A DNA stretch of 33,231 nt. Source: Acidobacteriota bacterium. Lineage in GTDB: Bacteria; Acidobacteriota; Terriglobia; Acidiferrales; UBA7541. A program made the position numbers and the translations under genes. The notes under the pieces are model-generated. The model was given only the letters and a program-made list of their open reading frames with translations. It was not told the DNA's origin and made no database searches. This document shows positions 33,029-33,231 of the stretch, piece after piece (position 1 is the stretch's first letter; each line of letters begins with the position of its first letter). The stretch lies in NCBI GenBank assembly GCA_016201215.1, contig JACQDH010000202.1, positions 1 through 33,231 of the forward strand, written 5' to 3'.

Positions 33029-33231
33029 CTATTGGTCTGCGTTCCAGATGTCCGCAGCGGCTTTCCAACTCCCATCGGACTGTTTCTTCCAGACCACGAC
33101 GTACTTTCCTATGGTCGTCGTGGCCTTGCCCTTCTTGTCCTTCGCGCTGAGTTGGAAGGTGCCGGTTTCATAGCCGATGTCGCCGGACTTGGCGGCCTCG
33201 ATTCTGCTGGACGCCGTCTCGAGCGCGACCC
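33029..33231 (-). CDS. SnoaL/DUF4440-like protein, C-terminal 66 residues, 5' end outside window
   Basis: A minus-strand frame is open from the window edge to TAG at 33029-33031; the start lies beyond the window. The visible residues include GDIGYETGTFQLSAKDKKGK, IGKYVVVWKKQSDGSWKAAA and DIWNADQ, which match the end of the NTF2-like fold of the DUF4440/SnoaL group: strand pairs with the Gly-Lys-Tyr and Asp-Gly-x-Trp pattern. Family members are small cone-shaped proteins, some ketosteroid-isomerase-like, many of unknown role. It is convergent with tsaD. Family assignment is good; function unknown. Confidence 0.8.
   Translation of the reverse strand, partial: VALETASSRIEAAKSGDIGYETGTFQLSAKDKKGKATTTIGKYVVVWKKQSDGSWKAAADIWNADQ

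Overview
The window is about 33 kb of GC-rich bacterial chromosome. The cell has two membranes: there is a TolC/MFP/RND efflux set, an ADP-heptose pathway nucleotidyltransferase (rfaE2), a SurA-like periplasmic isomerase and many exported proteins. A CHASE2 nucleotide cyclase beside a FecR protein, a DUF3471 serine hydrolase, glycine-zipper and PilZ proteins and short heptamer intergenic repeats together suggest an Acidobacteriota-like organism. That placement is inference from gene content; no rRNA or other marker fixes it.

Layout. 1-619 is the end of an ADP-forming acyl-CoA synthetase, followed by about 600 bp without a convincing gene. 1216-2349 is a stand-alone ATP-grasp ligase resembling the ATP-grasp part of cyanophycin synthetase. 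2600-5690 holds the CHASE2 cyclase and the FecR protein. 5978-11538 is a tripartite efflux operon whose RND pump is divided in frame by one TAG codon at the linker between its two six-helix halves. Convergent to it is an exported serine beta-lactamase-like hydrolase (11556-13454). From a near-consensus promoter, two exported genes follow (13621-16221). The second is remarkable: a secreted protein with tetrapeptide repeats carrying an aromatic residue every fourth position, followed by a beta-rich region and a helical tail containing a possible Cys/Gln thioester signature. A glycine-zipper protein and a small XRE regulator come next.

18085-20872 (minus strand) pairs a geranylgeranyl-reductase-like flavoprotein with an alpha/beta hydrolase fused to a polytopic membrane domain. 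20974-29019 is a compact plus-strand housekeeping run, rfaE2-mfd-surA-like-yhaM-like-blaI-like-dus-PilZ, with ATGA overlaps at four of its seams plus rfaE2/mfd. 29201-31383 contains rsmI (minus), an FmdB zinc ribbon (plus) and galU (minus). 31384-31860 is noncoding and ends in tandem GC hairpins with a T run just before tsaD (31861-33003). The window closes inside a minus-strand SnoaL/DUF4440-like gene that lacks its start.

Most of the window is ordinary core genome. The novelty candidates are the tetrad-repeat exported protein with its small Cys-containing partner, the split RND pump, the orphan ATP-grasp ligase and the possible attenuator in front of tsaD. No tRNA, rRNA, CRISPR array, insertion sequence or phage gene was recognised.
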